Assembly (NCBI GenBank): GCA_002914845.1
Contig: JXTC01000011.1
Coordinates: 190,357 to 254,356 of the forward strand
Direction: 5' to 3'
DNA: 64,000 nucleotides
Source of the DNA: Trema orientale
Lineage: Eukaryota > Streptophyta > Magnoliopsida > Rosales > Cannabaceae
The position numbers were made by a program, and so were the translations under genes. Shown here one piece after another: positions 33,800-48,467 of the stretch (position 1 is its first letter; each line of letters opens with the position of its first letter). The notes beneath the pieces were generated by a model that had not been told where the DNA came from, made no database searches, and was given only the letters and a program-made list of their open reading frames with translations.

Positions 33800-36700
33800 T
33801 ACACTTGTATAAATCAACTGTGTCATTTGTGTTTGCTCATTCACATCTTTATTATCGTTTCTGAGTACATCATCATTATAAAAAAAAAAATCAAGGAAGT
33901 ATTTTCGAATTTTAAATTTCCTATTTTTTCCGCTTTTATTTTCAGTTTAAAGCCTATTTTAATTTTTCATTGTTCCAATTATTTAGCTCATTTTTTATTT
34001 CTCTCTCATCCTCATCGTTCATCTTCCTCCTCTTCTCTCTCTTTTCTCTCCATCTTCTTTCTTTTGTTTCATTAACCATCGTTTAAGCTCTGTTTGTGGC
34101 TAGCCTTTCCTTTTTCTCTTTTCAGCAGAATCAATGGCAAACAAAATCAAAGAGGTTCAAGCTCTTTTTGGAGGAACCTTTAGTACCTTCGGTTGCATAT
34201 CCTTCAAGGCCCGAAAATCAGTCCTCTGTAAATCTTCAAGAAATAGAGAAACCTCTGTCGAAAAAGAGGAAGGGAGCCATGTCTAAGAAGAAATCATCTA
34301 AGAAACTTTTAGAGAAGACGATAGACTCAAACCATAATTCTGACAGGGTACCAGAGGGTTCTGACAACCCTTCTGACTCAAGCGTTCTAGCAGGTATGCC
34401 CAGTGTTAACACTAAAGAAGTTGATCTGTCTCTCAGGCAAAACCACCCTCTAAATCGACACAAGCTCTGAGTTCTGACAACCCAGGTGCTAGTTTTGACA
34501 ATCCCCTTTCAATTCTAGCAAATGAGAAAATGGCCGTGAATGCAGAGCACAATGTGATAGAAGATCATACTACTAGATTTGATAAACCAGTCACAGGCTC
34601 TAACATACCTGATGATCCAGTGCCCATTTCTAATCCAGCTAAATCAAAAAAATCACAAGCAGGTGGTACTCAATCGAAGCCCTCTACTTCTCCTAAGCCA
34701 ACTTCAAAGAAAAAAGCCTCAACGAAAGAGAAAGGGAAAGCCAAAATGAAAGCACCAATTATTACCACTCCTTCGTCGCTCAAGATCAAGACACTTTTGA
34801 AGAAGGCGTACAACTTCTCCTTCTATATAGAGAATCTACAATCTCATTATAAGAAGTTTGTGAGCAAACATCCTATTTATCCCGAGAAAGAGGTGAAGAT
34901 CTCTGACTTCAAAGAGTGAGAACTACCAACATTGATTACTACAAGAGGGTGGGTCAACACAGTGTAGCACTTAATTCTTCCATGCCCAGTTATTGTCCAG
35001 GAGTTTTATGCCAATATTGGAAAATCAATCAACGATCCGGATCATCCAATGTTCTCCAAGGTATATTTCCATCGACACATTATTGAGTTTTCTTCTGCTG
35101 TTATCAAAGAATTTCCTGGTTTTGAACCCACTGATGGGTCATACACTAGAGAGTTTGATCTAGATGTGGTAGCCACAGAGTTGAATGGCAAAACTTCTAC
35201 ATGGCCACAATCCAATTCCATTTCAGTTCCATATCTCACACTAAAGTATAGAATGCTCTATAAGATAGCACATACCAATTGATTTTCTAGGAAACACACA
35301 TCTTCTGTTGGGGAGGCATATGCTAGGTTTATCTGTACTTTAGATACTGACAAACCAGTGGATTTCGCAAAGCGGATAATTGATGCCATCGTTGCTAGTG
35401 GTCAGAGTGAAGCAACCACTAGAATCCTACCTTACCCTTGCTTTATTAAAGCTCTCATCAACAGCTACTCTCCAGATAAATTCATGAATGAAGTACCAAT
35501 GAATCTACCTATGTAACTGATAATGAAGATCTTTCAGAGTCACTGTGAAAGTACTAGAAGCATTGCTGTTGCCATTTCTCCTCTAGTCTCTGAAGAGTTG
35601 AAGGGTTTAAGTCTCAAGCCCAATTCTTGGCAATACAAGCTATTTGCAAAATATGAAAAAGTAATTCAAGCTGCTAAAACTGATGCAGCTCAAAGACAGA
35701 GTGTTAAACATAGGATCACCCAGTTCGAGCAGATAATGGCTGTTAAAATGGCTGGTATTGAGGGTCTTCTTTAAACTGTGATCACTCACTTTCAGATTCC
35801 CTGCACTGCACATCCCACTGTTTGGCTTGATCATTCCACTGCTCCAATTTCCATTCTAGTTATAACTCAGGGGGAGCCTATTCAAATTGCCCCAATAGCA
35901 CCAGATGCACCACCATCAGTCCCTAATGTCTCTGCTCTAGGTGAACTAGAAGCTACTCAAGGGGAACCTGTGTCTCCCGTCACTCAGGAGGAGCAACCTC
36001 AAGGTGGCACAGCCACTCCAACTTCAGTGGAAGGAACCAAGACTGCACCCATTGCCACTAGTGAATCTGATGCATTTGGTCTAGCTTTTGATGTATCTCT
36101 TAACACTCTTCTAGCTAATCTCCCACCTCTGTAGACCACAACAAGTACTCACCCTGGTTCCATGAAGATTTAAAAGAAGAAGCCCAAATCAGATGCTGCT
36201 AAGCCTCCTCTGCCAATCCAAAAATCATCCAGGCTTGCATCTTCTTAGCCTATATCTATTTTTGGCCTTCTTCATGTTAAAAAAAGGGGAGTAATGGTTA
36301 TTTGTAGTTTTTGTGTTTCTCTTGTTATAGTTTGATTTTTATGTTGTCTTGAACTATACTATCATTTCTCTCTTAGTGTTTCTTGTGGTATGTTTTTGTT
36401 TTCTATACGTGAAAGACTTATAGTTGTTTTTAGGTCTTTAACTTTCTATTCCTTAGGGGTTTTGATCATAAAGATGCCAAAAGGAGGAGATTATTAGTGC
36501 AAGATTTAGTTTGGCACTTTATGATCTTATTGCAATGTAATGAGCAATATTTCAAAGTTATATTTCAGTTGTATTTTTTTGTCTTATGTATGTATGTATG
36601 TATTATTCTGTGTAATCGTGCTACAAAACTGTTTTGACAAAGCACTCAACTGAAGCAGCTGAAATTCTGAAGTTCTGAAGTTCTTCTCCAAACTGGTTTC

Positions 36701-37620
36701 AATGATTAGGTGTTAAGTCTGATGGTCTATCTGTCTAGATGATTAGCTTAACGTGTTCATAGTCGTTAGTTTGGAATTAGGTTCTTGTTTGTCAAATCTG
36801 TGTCTCAGCATGTACTGTCAAGATGGCACCTTTAAGTTTGATTTTTTCGAGTGAAGTTTGACTTTGTGTGTCTTAACTATATGAATGATTGTTTAGTCAA
36901 GATAGCACCTTTAGATCTGAGTTCGATTGGTATTTGTGTATCAAATCAGTGTCCCTGATTGTTTTGTCAAGATACCATCTTTAGATCTGAGTTTGTGTGA
37001 TACATTTGAGTTACTGCAGATTTAGATATTGCGATGACAACAGTTATTTTGATCTGAGTCACGATATACTTTCCTATATAAATAGGAAGCTTCTTTTCAG
37101 ATGGTCTGGGTCTTGGTTGCATTACTTTTAGAGATATTTTGTGAGGTTTTCTTGCTTTATGAGCAAGTTTCTTTTTCTTAGAGTTATGTGTGTTTGGCTC
37201 TAAGTTTTCTATTATCCATAGAGTCAATCATTGATTCTAGTGAGAAGGTGGAGCTCCATAGTTACTTGATTTCAAGAAGAGATCACGTGTTCTTGCTGAA
37301 GCTGGGAAACTCATTAACGGCAGTTGAAGGGAGTTCAGCACAAGGTTGAATGAGCAAATTCCACAGAGAAAATCAGAATCTAAATCGACGACAAATTAGA
37401 AGGGAGTTTTAGATTTTGTATAAGACCTGTATTTGTACTCTATTCATATTTCTAGTGGATTATTTGCTTGCTGGACTAGATCCCGTAGATGTAGATACAA
37501 CTCGTTTATGCTGAATCACGATAAAAAGCTTTGTATCTCTTCTTTACATTTTCCAACTATTTGTTTAAAGTTCTGCAAATTGATCATTCTGTCATAGCAA
37601 ATGAGTAGCTTGACTTAACA
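33800..37620 (+). mobile_element. Sirevirus-type Ty1/copia fossil with envelope-like region and one LTR
   Basis: A broken retroelement remnant. About 34096-36260 holds an envelope-like region: Lys/Ser/Pro-rich N-terminal part, then a segment with VYFHRHIIEFSSAVIKEFPG and a Pro/Thr-rich end. The PPT (AAAAGGAGGAGA, 36479-36490) is followed by the only LTR in the window, 36492-37620, starting ATTAGTGC and ending TTAACA. Sireviruses are known for such an extra frame and for GATGCCAAAGGGGGAGA at this place. Gag and pol are not seen, and the coding part carries several breaks. The left edge is uncertain. A pyrimidine tract ending TTTTCAG lies before the envelope-like region, in keeping with the splicing known in the group. 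Confidence 0.65.
36492..37620 (+). repeat. 3' LTR of the Sirevirus-type fossil
   Basis: It follows the polypurine tract directly and ends in TTGACTTAACA. About 1129 bp. Repeats of AGATCTGAGTT and TCAAGATRGCACCTTTA lie inside. No partner LTR is in the window, so age cannot be estimated. Confidence 0.6.
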
Positions 37621-37708
37621 AAAAGAAATTAGATACAAAGAGGCTCAGGTGAGCAACATCTATTACAAGCAATTTATTAAAACATTTCTCATTTGAAGTA
37701 CGCATTGC

Positions 37709-38134
37709 TAGGGGTGGCAATCTGTGTCGTATCGTGTTTAACCTAATTAAATCGTATTTAACCTAATTAAATCGTGTCATTAACAGGTTAACCTACGTGT
37801 CATTAACAGGTTAACCTACGTGTCACCTGTTTAATGAAAACGACGTGCAGATTGATAGGTCAAAACATATATAGATAGTATAATTGTTAGTTTACTCGAT
37901 TTTTTTAATTAAGTTTTACTATAGTAAGAGAAACTAGTTCATTAGCTTTATATTTTTTATTTTATCTGCAAGAAATTCATGAAAAAATATTTTTTTGAAA
38001 ATAATTATTTAATATAATTTATCAAAACATTACTTAATCGTGTCAATTCGAATCAATTTCGAGTCAAGCAAGTTCAGCTAATCATGCGGGTTTCAAGTCA
38101 TGTTATCGTGTCATGACCTATATTGCCACCCCTA
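37709..38134. mobile_element. hAT-type MITE, 426 bp, 8-bp TSD
   Basis: The ends TAGGGGTGGCAAT and ATTGCCACCCCTA are perfect inverted repeats. They are flanked by CGCATTGC (37701-37708) and CGCATTAC (38135-38142), an 8-bp duplication with one change. Inside, GTGTCATTAACAGGTTAACCTAC is repeated. No coding capacity. Confidence 0.85.
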
Positions 38135-38896
38135 CGCATTACAAGTGGGCAGATAACTAAAACAGACCTGAATCCACTAGCAGTTATAATTGTGATTGAA
38201 GAAGTTTGGCGCATCATATATCATTATATCAATATATATGTTGATTATGCTTGGATACCTGAAGGTTTGACAAAGCTGGTCATTTGACATCTTTATATTT
38301 AAAGTAAAATCGACGGGTCTTATAGACTTATTCTTAAGTCTCTTTTGAAAGAAAAGATTCGTTTTAAATTTATTTTTTCTTTTTCTTTTGTCTTTTTTCA
38401 TTTTTTTGTCTTTTTTCAATTGTTGGAAGTCTATGGACTTAAAAAAACTTAAATCTAAAAAACTAAATAAACCCCACATGTGTCGTCGTCATGGACGTTG
38501 CCGCTATGGGCCAAAGCCTAGAGGGTAGAGAGTGATCTTGCAGAGACGACAATGCGGAGAAATGACTACAATCTACCGGCGACAATAGAATGAAAGGAAC
38601 GACAATTAATGATCTAATAAAAACGACATCCGTGGAAAACGACAGTAATTTAACACACTACAATAAGAATTAAAAAAGGCAAAACATCATCTTGTTGTAG
38701 AGGACAAAAACTTAATAACGACATTACCTGGAAAATACGGGAACATAAAAAGACTACGAAAAATGACAGGAACCTAAAAACACCAACAATTGAAACAACG
38801 TGAACTAGAAAAACGACAACTAGAAATGACTATATAAAATTATAAACTCAATAACAAACAATTGTAAGTTTGAAAAGCGACGATAATCACATAACA
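38135..38896 (+). other. Spacer and duplicated upstream region of basic-protein copy B
   Basis: From about 38525 the sequence matches 10465-10823 upstream of copy A (ACGACAATTAA words). The rest is AT-rich without a gene. Confidence 0.5.
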
Positions 38897-39049
38897 ATGT
38901 CCCGGGAAGAAAAAAAGCGACGAAAGTTCCATGAGGCCATCCTCAACATGCTATATCCGCCTCTTTCTCCACAACAAGTTCTCCCTCTAGCTAAAAAAAA
39001 AAAAATACCTACACATAGGTATAAAACAAAATACCTACTAGATTGGCAA

Positions 39050-39142
<93 letters not shown>

Positions 39143-39881
39143 ATTCTGCTATCTGTATTTTTCTGCAGCATTTTGATTTTGGGGACGTATAATATAAACT
39201 CGTACAGGGAAAAGAGGAGGACTCGGAAGCGGTGAACAATTTGCGTGAAGGTTTTGATCCTGATCTTGTTCCACTTCCAGGTCTACAACAATGGAGATTT
39301 ATTTTACCCATTTTTATTTGAATTATTAACAATATTGTGGGGAACTAGGCCAACTCAAGTTTTTTTTGTGTTTCTGACAAAGAATGCAGATGATTTGGGT
39401 GAGACCTCTTCCTCAAGCAACGATGGTGACCGAGGCGACAGCGGGTCTCAGAAGCTTACTAGAGCTCAGAGGAAGAGACTTCGGAGAAGAAAGCTCAAGA
39501 TTGACGCTTCTCGTCGTGGTCAAATCATTGGGCCACTTTTACCACCGCACGTATAGGATGAGAATTGTGCCCTTGAAAATGAATCACCAAGTGTTCGACG
39601 AAATGCCGCTGAGGAACCTCCCTCTGCAACTGGGGGAAAGCATGGTAGAGATTTTTTGAAACTTTTTTGCCTTTGCCAAACGAGTAAAAGATCCTTTGTT
39701 TTAAAAATTGTTCGTTTCTGGGTCAGGAGAGCCACCTACTTGCGAGGGTAACAAGCGCAAAGTAAAGCAAAGGAGGATGGCTAAGAAGCTGGCCAGACAA
39801 AGCTTGTTAGCCCTTCAACAAGAAGAAAACGGCCCACCAACATCAACAAAATTGCAAACAAGACTAAACCCTCAAGTTTAA
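38897..39881 (+). pseudogene. Basic protein of unknown function, copy B (two in-frame stops)
   Basis: This is a duplicate of the 10824-11707 gene with the same four exons: 38897-38977, 39169-39280, 39390-39644, 39727-39881. Splice sites and phases are intact, but TAA at 39190-39192 (after HFDFGDV) and TAG at 39554-39556 (after GPLLPPHV) interrupt the frame. The first lies 35 codons in, so only a short N-terminal peptide could be made. The basic core LTRAQRKRLRRRKLK is well kept between the stops. One extra base near 39834 gives a different C-terminus from copy A. Intron 1 carries a long (TA)n run. Recent loss is the best reading. Confidence 0.75.
39052..39136. repeat. (TA)n microsatellite, ~42 units
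   Basis: A pure TA run lies in intron 1 of copy B. Copy A has a much shorter TA run at the same place. Open frames of alternating Tyr-Ile through it are artefacts. Confidence 0.95.
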
Positions 39882-39916
39882 GTGTATGTTGTTAGTGATG
39901 GAAAAACTATAGAAAA

Positions 39917-41755
39917 ATAGCAGTTGGTAGTATTTTGAAAGTTTATTTTTCTTGAAAATCTACCAACAGTTTTTCAACTAGCAGAAAAATAACAAAGAGC
40001 ATATTATTCTCATAACAACATATTAGATATATTGTAGAAGAAAAATAACAAAGAGCATATTATTCTCATAACAACATATAAGATATATTGTAGAAGGTCA
40101 TACATCTTGTAAACTGAATATGAATAAGAGAATGACTCGAACCCCCAATTAATCTTTCGGTCTATTCTTGTATATAGTCACACAAGAGTGTGCTCTCTAT
40201 ATACTACACTCTATATACTACACAGGAAAAGATCAAGTTAATGACTATGCTTAATTCACAAAGAAATCTAATAACAGAAATAATTGTTCACTTATCTTTC
40301 TGAATTCCTTCCCTCTAAATAAAAAAACTGACAGAAGTTTAGTACAGCTCCTGTCACTTGTGAAAAAAGTATATAGAGTCTACTATATATAGACAATAGG
40401 AAAACAATACAAAACTGAGTAAGTACTACGAAGAGCCAGACACCTACTATCATTGTGATAGTGGTGTGTAGCCCTAGTTTCACTGGCCAAATTCGGCTAG
40501 TGATAGGGAATTCCCAATTTAGGAATTTTCTATTTCACATTTCTTTCTCTTGTAATATTTGACTATCCATTATTGTTTTTTCTATTTAGCAATTAGCCTA
40601 TTATTACCTTATCAGCTTTTCTCTAATTTGTTAATAGTCAATTAATCATAATTAGAATGATATCTAATTATAGTTTTATTGAATCAAATCAATAGTAGGA
40701 ATCTTTATCATTATTTTTTTGGAAACTGGCATATTCAAAAAAATGATACCTTTTATGTTCACATTTGTCAGTTTATCTAGAAGTTACTAAAACTAAAATA
40801 AGTCTCCATTTTTCACTGTACTCCACGCCTAGGCCCAGTAACTGGGTTAGGCGAGTAGCTCATAGTGCAGTCCGACATGAATTCTCCAATTACTAATTAA
40901 GTTGGTCTAATCCAATAACAGTGTGACCATTGACATAAGCTAGCCAGGGATCTTATAGGACATGCACAGTTGGCTCTTAAATAATTAAACAGCTAATTAT
41001 TTAATTCAGTTCTATTTCACTAAACGACTAAAATTGCACTCGAACTGTTCATGACTACCTTTTGGGATAATATCCTATGCCACAATGATTTTTCACTAAT
41101 TACCCATTTGCATAACATCATAAAAATATAATTATATATTTCTTGGTTCTTATTGATTTATCTAATGAGCATCAGTCAATATCTTACCGACTAAATCAAT
41201 GTTGACAAGATTAAGCCTAAGACTTATGATCAAGTACCGAAATCTACTAATAGATGTTATTTCACTAAATTCTATATTGCTAACTGCAATTATATAATTT
41301 AAAAAATATACTTTACCAAATAATAGAGAACCACGACTAATTTAAGATTAAGAGTAAAACTAATCACTGCCTATGAAATTTTTTTTCATTGATATTGTTA
41401 ATAAAATTTCATTTATAATCCAGTTCAGTGTAAGTCCCATTATACCAACCAACTTAAGTTTGATCAAGACAAGTTAAACTTTTCTAAAGTCTACTACAGC
41501 ATAAATAAAGTGTCCAATCTTATTTATTTTTCTATGAACCTCTATTAATTAATCGTAAATAATTTGTATACATCTCTTTTATGAATCTATATCGTAATCG
41601 CATAGATACATATTTATATAATTAAATTAACCTTTATTCAAATAACACTATATAGAAGTAAATAACTGAATAATACTTTTTTTTTATTAATATGATAATG
41701 TTTACATAAAAACAACTGCTTTTATGAGCTTCTCCTACTAATTCCAACAGTTAAG
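39917..41755. mobile_element. 1.84-kb insertion with 9-bp direct repeat, class unknown
   Basis: Compared with the 3' flank of copy A (11708-11780), copy B is interrupted here. TATAGAAAA stands at 39908-39916 and again at 41756-41764. The last bases before the right repeat include ATTCCAACAGTTAAG; the left end starts ATAGCAGTTGGTAG. A GTTGG word is thus inverted at both ends, but longer inverted repeats are not clear. A 9-bp duplication suggests a Mutator-type element. No coding frame. Confidence 0.5.
39983..40094. repeat. 56-bp tandem duplication
   Basis: AGAAAAATAACAAAGAGC begins at 39983 and again at 40039. The two units are nearly identical, inside the insertion described at 39917-41755. 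Confidence 0.85.
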
Positions 41756-41764
41756 TATAGAAAA

Positions 41765-44700
41765 GAAAGTATTTTCGTTGTTAAAGATATGTAACAAGGA
41801 ATGGAGGTGAAGAGCACAAATATCATTTGATATTAATTTGGCTTTTTTTTTTTAATCAAGGGTTCGGCAAGGATAAAATTGTCAACTAAAATCTTTCGAA
41901 ACTTGTTTCGCTTTCCGAAGGTATAATTCCTAAATATTATGATTTGAAAGAACAACTTCCAAAATCTTTTTGAAGCATTTAAATTGAATAGATAGCTTCC
42001 AAAAAATTTTGTCTGACATTTCTGTTGATATTTTGAAATATCCACAACATTATCCGTTAAATATCCATAAATATTGACGTTTAACCTCATTTATCATCAA
42101 TATATGGACGATATTATCAATTTTTTACCAATATTTTAAGAATACTTAGGAAGTAAAAAATTTCTCCCAAATATTCATGTTAACACCTATAATAATAATA
42201 TCGTGACAATCTTTACAGATGTCAAGATATTTTATTACATGGTGTCTAGATAGTTTCCTATACACACTTACTTAAAAAAAATAAAAAAAAGTCACACCCG
42301 TGAATGCATATATTATTAATGAGGAATTTACCCTTAGGGGCTTACTAATCCCTCGCGATGAAAAAATAGATTCACATATAAATGTTTTTAAAACTAACTT
42401 CTATTGCTATATTATACATATAAAATTACTTAAATACTCTATTTCCTAACAAAGCATAAAATATATTCTTATCTAGTAAACTCCAAACTAACCTGCAGCA
42501 CCCTGCCACTGCTGTCACCTGCTGATCCCAATCCCAATGCTGGTGGCACCACCACTCAATTAGGGTCAAAAAATTTCGACCGTGGTCAAACTTCTTGTAC
42601 CGCCTCTCCCGACTATTGCAACCGATTTTCAAAACGCCGACTGAAAGTCGAGCCATTGGTCAAAGATGATCGATCACCTTCCTTATGCCATCTCCTTCAC
42701 TTTTTTCTTTTTTTACTTGATCGAAAATTTTCGACCGGGATTGAATTAGGAGTAATTTTGTAATTCTAAATTTTTCAATAAATGAAATCCTAATTTTATA
42801 AATAATTTATAATTTATTGCTCTTGCATCATATGCTTTAAATGAGGGTCAAAATTGATGATGCCCCTACATTTATAGTTATTTTCTAATAAAACATGTAT
42901 GTATTTAGTTTTTTTTTTCCTTTTTTTTTACCAAGAGATCAATTTTTTTTTGGATGATTGGAAAACAAGATAATTTTGGATTTCTAATTTTTTTTCGTTA
43001 GAAAAAAGTCTATTTTTATAAATAAATTTTATTTTTCTTTCATTTATTTCCCTATAAATTATTAAAATAGTATCAAAATTGATAATGCTATGAATTCTAG
43101 TAGTATTTTTTAAGGAAAAATTAATAGTACTACTCTTATCTCGCCTAATAGTATCAAAATAGGCTGACACAATTATAAGCCGGTATAACATGATTATTAA
43201 CCATGTCCGGTACGACACGATACGAATAATAATTGCGTCTAGACCAACACGACATGATAAGTAAATATGTCCACACTGGTACGGCACGTATCACGATAAG
43301 TATGAACAACAGGCACGATAGAAACGATTAAGAAAAATAACTAGTTTACAAAAAATATACTTAAATAAACTTTATTTTAATTTTTTTGGCCATAATTTTA
43401 ATACAATAAATATAAAAAATTAGAAAATTGAAAGTAAAATATTTCTATGTAAAAATAATATATATTATAAATATTAGGTCAATTTCTAATTTTTTGAAGA
43501 AAAAAAGTTCCAAAATTTAATAAATTTGAGCCAGATAGTTTAAAGATATTAAGAATCTAAGGCAAAATTTACCTCTAATAGAAAATTCTTAAAAAATTGA
43601 AAAAGAAAAATTCAGTTTAGGTAGATATTAATTATAATTAAAAATTTATAATTATTTCAAAAGGAAATATGTCTAATAGTGTTAAAACAATTAAATTTGA
43701 AAAAAAAATAATGAACACGATTATGAAAGAAGAAGAATAAGAGTTTGATAATAGAAATAATTAAGCTTGAAATCATATATGATATAAAAAATGGGTAAGG
43801 TTAGGTACAATAATAACATATTTAAAAACAAGTACAATTAGACATAAAAATGATAAAACGGGTGCCATAAGTACGAAAATAGCATTATGTCATAAACGGG
43901 CAGATTAGGCACAAAAATAGCACAATATCATAAACGAGTACGATTAGGCACAGAAAATTGTATAACATCAGAAACAACAAGGAGAATAATTAAGCACGGA
44001 ATATAGACAAGATAATGGTACGTTAACGACACGATTATGACACAGGCACAGGCACGAAATGACACGATTACTAATCCTGCCCGGACTGGCATGGTATGGC
44101 ACAACCTAGTTAACATTTTTCTTGCTATCAAGTTAACCTAAAAAGATATTAAGTGACTTATTGCTACCTCTTTTTTTTTTTTTTCTTTTGCTTACCCCTT
44201 TTTTTGGTAGACCCTTCTTTAAATTTTAAAAGTTTAGCATTTTCTTAACACATTATTTCTTTTATTCTTTCTTATTCTAAAACTGATCATAAGTGTAACC
44301 AAGAAACCAAGGGGAATTTCTTTTACCAACCATTGGATTTTAAATTTTCCAAGTCTTTTGTCTTGATCTTCTTCAACCTTTTTTCTTTCTTATAAAACAA
44401 GATAGAGGGATCAAACTTTTGAGATTTAAAATATTAATCATTTTATATTGCGTCTAAAAAAATAGAGTTCTTGAATTAATGTTTTAGGGTTCTTAAAAAC
44501 TAGAGAAAGATAGAGTTGCTTGTTCTTGAGTATTTTGTTAGGTTCTTAAAAGCTAGAGAATAAATTTAGACTTAAAAAAAAATGTAAAAAGCTCTTGAAT
44601 AATTTTTGTTCTTGAAAACTAAAAAAATAGTTAGAGTTCTTGAATTATTATTTGGAGTTTCTTGAGAGAGATAATTGGAATTGAAATTTCATAATATTCT

Positions 44701-45154
44701 ATTGTACAACTATAAAAACTTTACTTACCTAAAAATAAATTGACTATTTAAGAATATTTTTTTTAGTGATTTGTTGATGTCAACTCCAACTCAAAATTTT
44801 AAAATAATGAAATTTTTGTACCAAAACTCTAAATTTATTTATTGAAACATATTTTATTAAAATATGTCTCAAGATATTCTGAGGAATTAAAATTTAATGT
44901 GGGTATTTTGGGAAAATTGGCACTACGCGCCATTATTATAATGTCGTGCTATTAATACGCTACTGTAGCCGAGCTCCAAATTAGCGTCCGAGTTGGCACT
45001 GGGTTGGAGCCCAGCAATTGTGCCAAAATGGCGTCCATTTCTATTTCGGAGATGGATTAAAGATGCTCTTAAAGAGGGTGTGTAACGGAAAAGGAAAAAA
45101 AAAGTTCAATTGTTCAATTGTTTTTAAAAAGTCTTTAAAGAAAAAACTTTAATA
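41765..45154. other. Gene-free AT-rich DNA with decayed repeats
   Basis: 41765-41830 continues the 3' flank of basic-protein copy B. About 43150-44110 is rich in ACGACACGAT/GGCACGATTA words, a look shared by hAT-type non-autonomous elements. 44460-44665 contains three to four degenerate repeats of GTTCTTGAA..CTAGAGA. 44925-45070 ends GGATTAAAGATGCTCTTA, like a Harbinger terminus. No gene is seen. Confidence 0.45.
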
Positions 45155-45163
45155 TTATTTATG

Positions 45164-45708
45164 GGATTTATGGCACAAATGGTTCACGAAGTATCCAACT
45201 CATGATAATTTGGTCCTCAAAATTTCAATTATACCAATTAAATTCCTGAATTTTTCGGTTTAGAGTAATTTGGTCCTTATATTATTTATAATTATAATTT
45301 ATTATTAAATTTCTGACCAAAAACACATATAAGAAGCATGTTATAACATCTGAAAGTGTATTTAAAAGAAAATACATTGAACAAAAGAATTTAGAGAAAA
45401 AGAAAGATGTATTATTTGTGTTTTCTAGGGTTTTTAGAGCTATAAATTTAGAGAAAATTTTTCTGTGATTATTTATTTTTATACTTGAAATTCTTAAATT
45501 ATATTTCAAATACACTTTCAAATGTCACTACGTGCTCTTAATATATGTTTTTGATAAAAAAAATTTAATAGTAGATTGTAATTTAGATGCTTCAGGGATC
45601 AAACTGCTACAAATTGAAAATTTTAGGGGTATAATTAATATAATTTAAAATTTGAGGACCAAATTGACATAGATTGGATAAATCATGGACTATTTATGCC
45701 ATTAACCC
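45164..45708. mobile_element. Mutator-type foldback element, 9-bp TSD
   Basis: 545 bp with long inverted ends (more than 100 bp): GGATTTATGGCACAAATGG on the left pairs with GGGTTAATGGCATAAATAG read from the right, and both continue into AATTTGGTCCTCAAA. Flanks are exact TTATTTATG at 45155-45163 and 45709-45717. No coding capacity. It ends about 300 bp before the RuvB-like 2 start codon. Confidence 0.8.
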
Positions 45709-45927
45709 TTATTTATGTGTATTTATGTCGTTTAGTTTAATGTTATTTTTTTTATTTAATAATTAATAATTAATAAGTGAGGGATGGTAAGAGAAAAAAG
45801 GAGTGGCAATAGAGTTACCCAAACATATTTTTGGTTTTTCTAAAAGGAAAAGAAAGAGGTCGCAAAACCGGTGTTGCATTTCTCCGTCTCTCTTTAAAGC
45901 TCCCAATTCGCACTCCTGAAACTCCAA

Positions 45928-45943
45928 AAACCCTAAACCCTAA
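45928..45943 (+). promoter_or_regulatory. Double telo-box upstream of RuvB-like 2
   Basis: AAACCCTAAACCCTAA lies 74 bases before the start codon, behind a CT-rich leader. In plants this motif is common near the start of genes for ribosome biogenesis, translation and cell growth, which fits the role of RuvB-like proteins in snoRNP assembly and chromatin remodelling. Confidence 0.7.
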
Positions 45944-45998
45944 TCTCTGAACTCTCTGAATCTCCGTCCTCTATCACCACCACCCCTTTGAGCTTTGA

Positions 45999-48467
<2,469 letters not shown>

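Noticed and set aside
39051-39332. Open frames with alternating Tyr-Ile
   Set aside because: They are readings of a (TA)n microsatellite.
45928-45943. Internal telomere repeat tract
   Set aside because: Only two units, in a promoter; a telo-box is the better reading.
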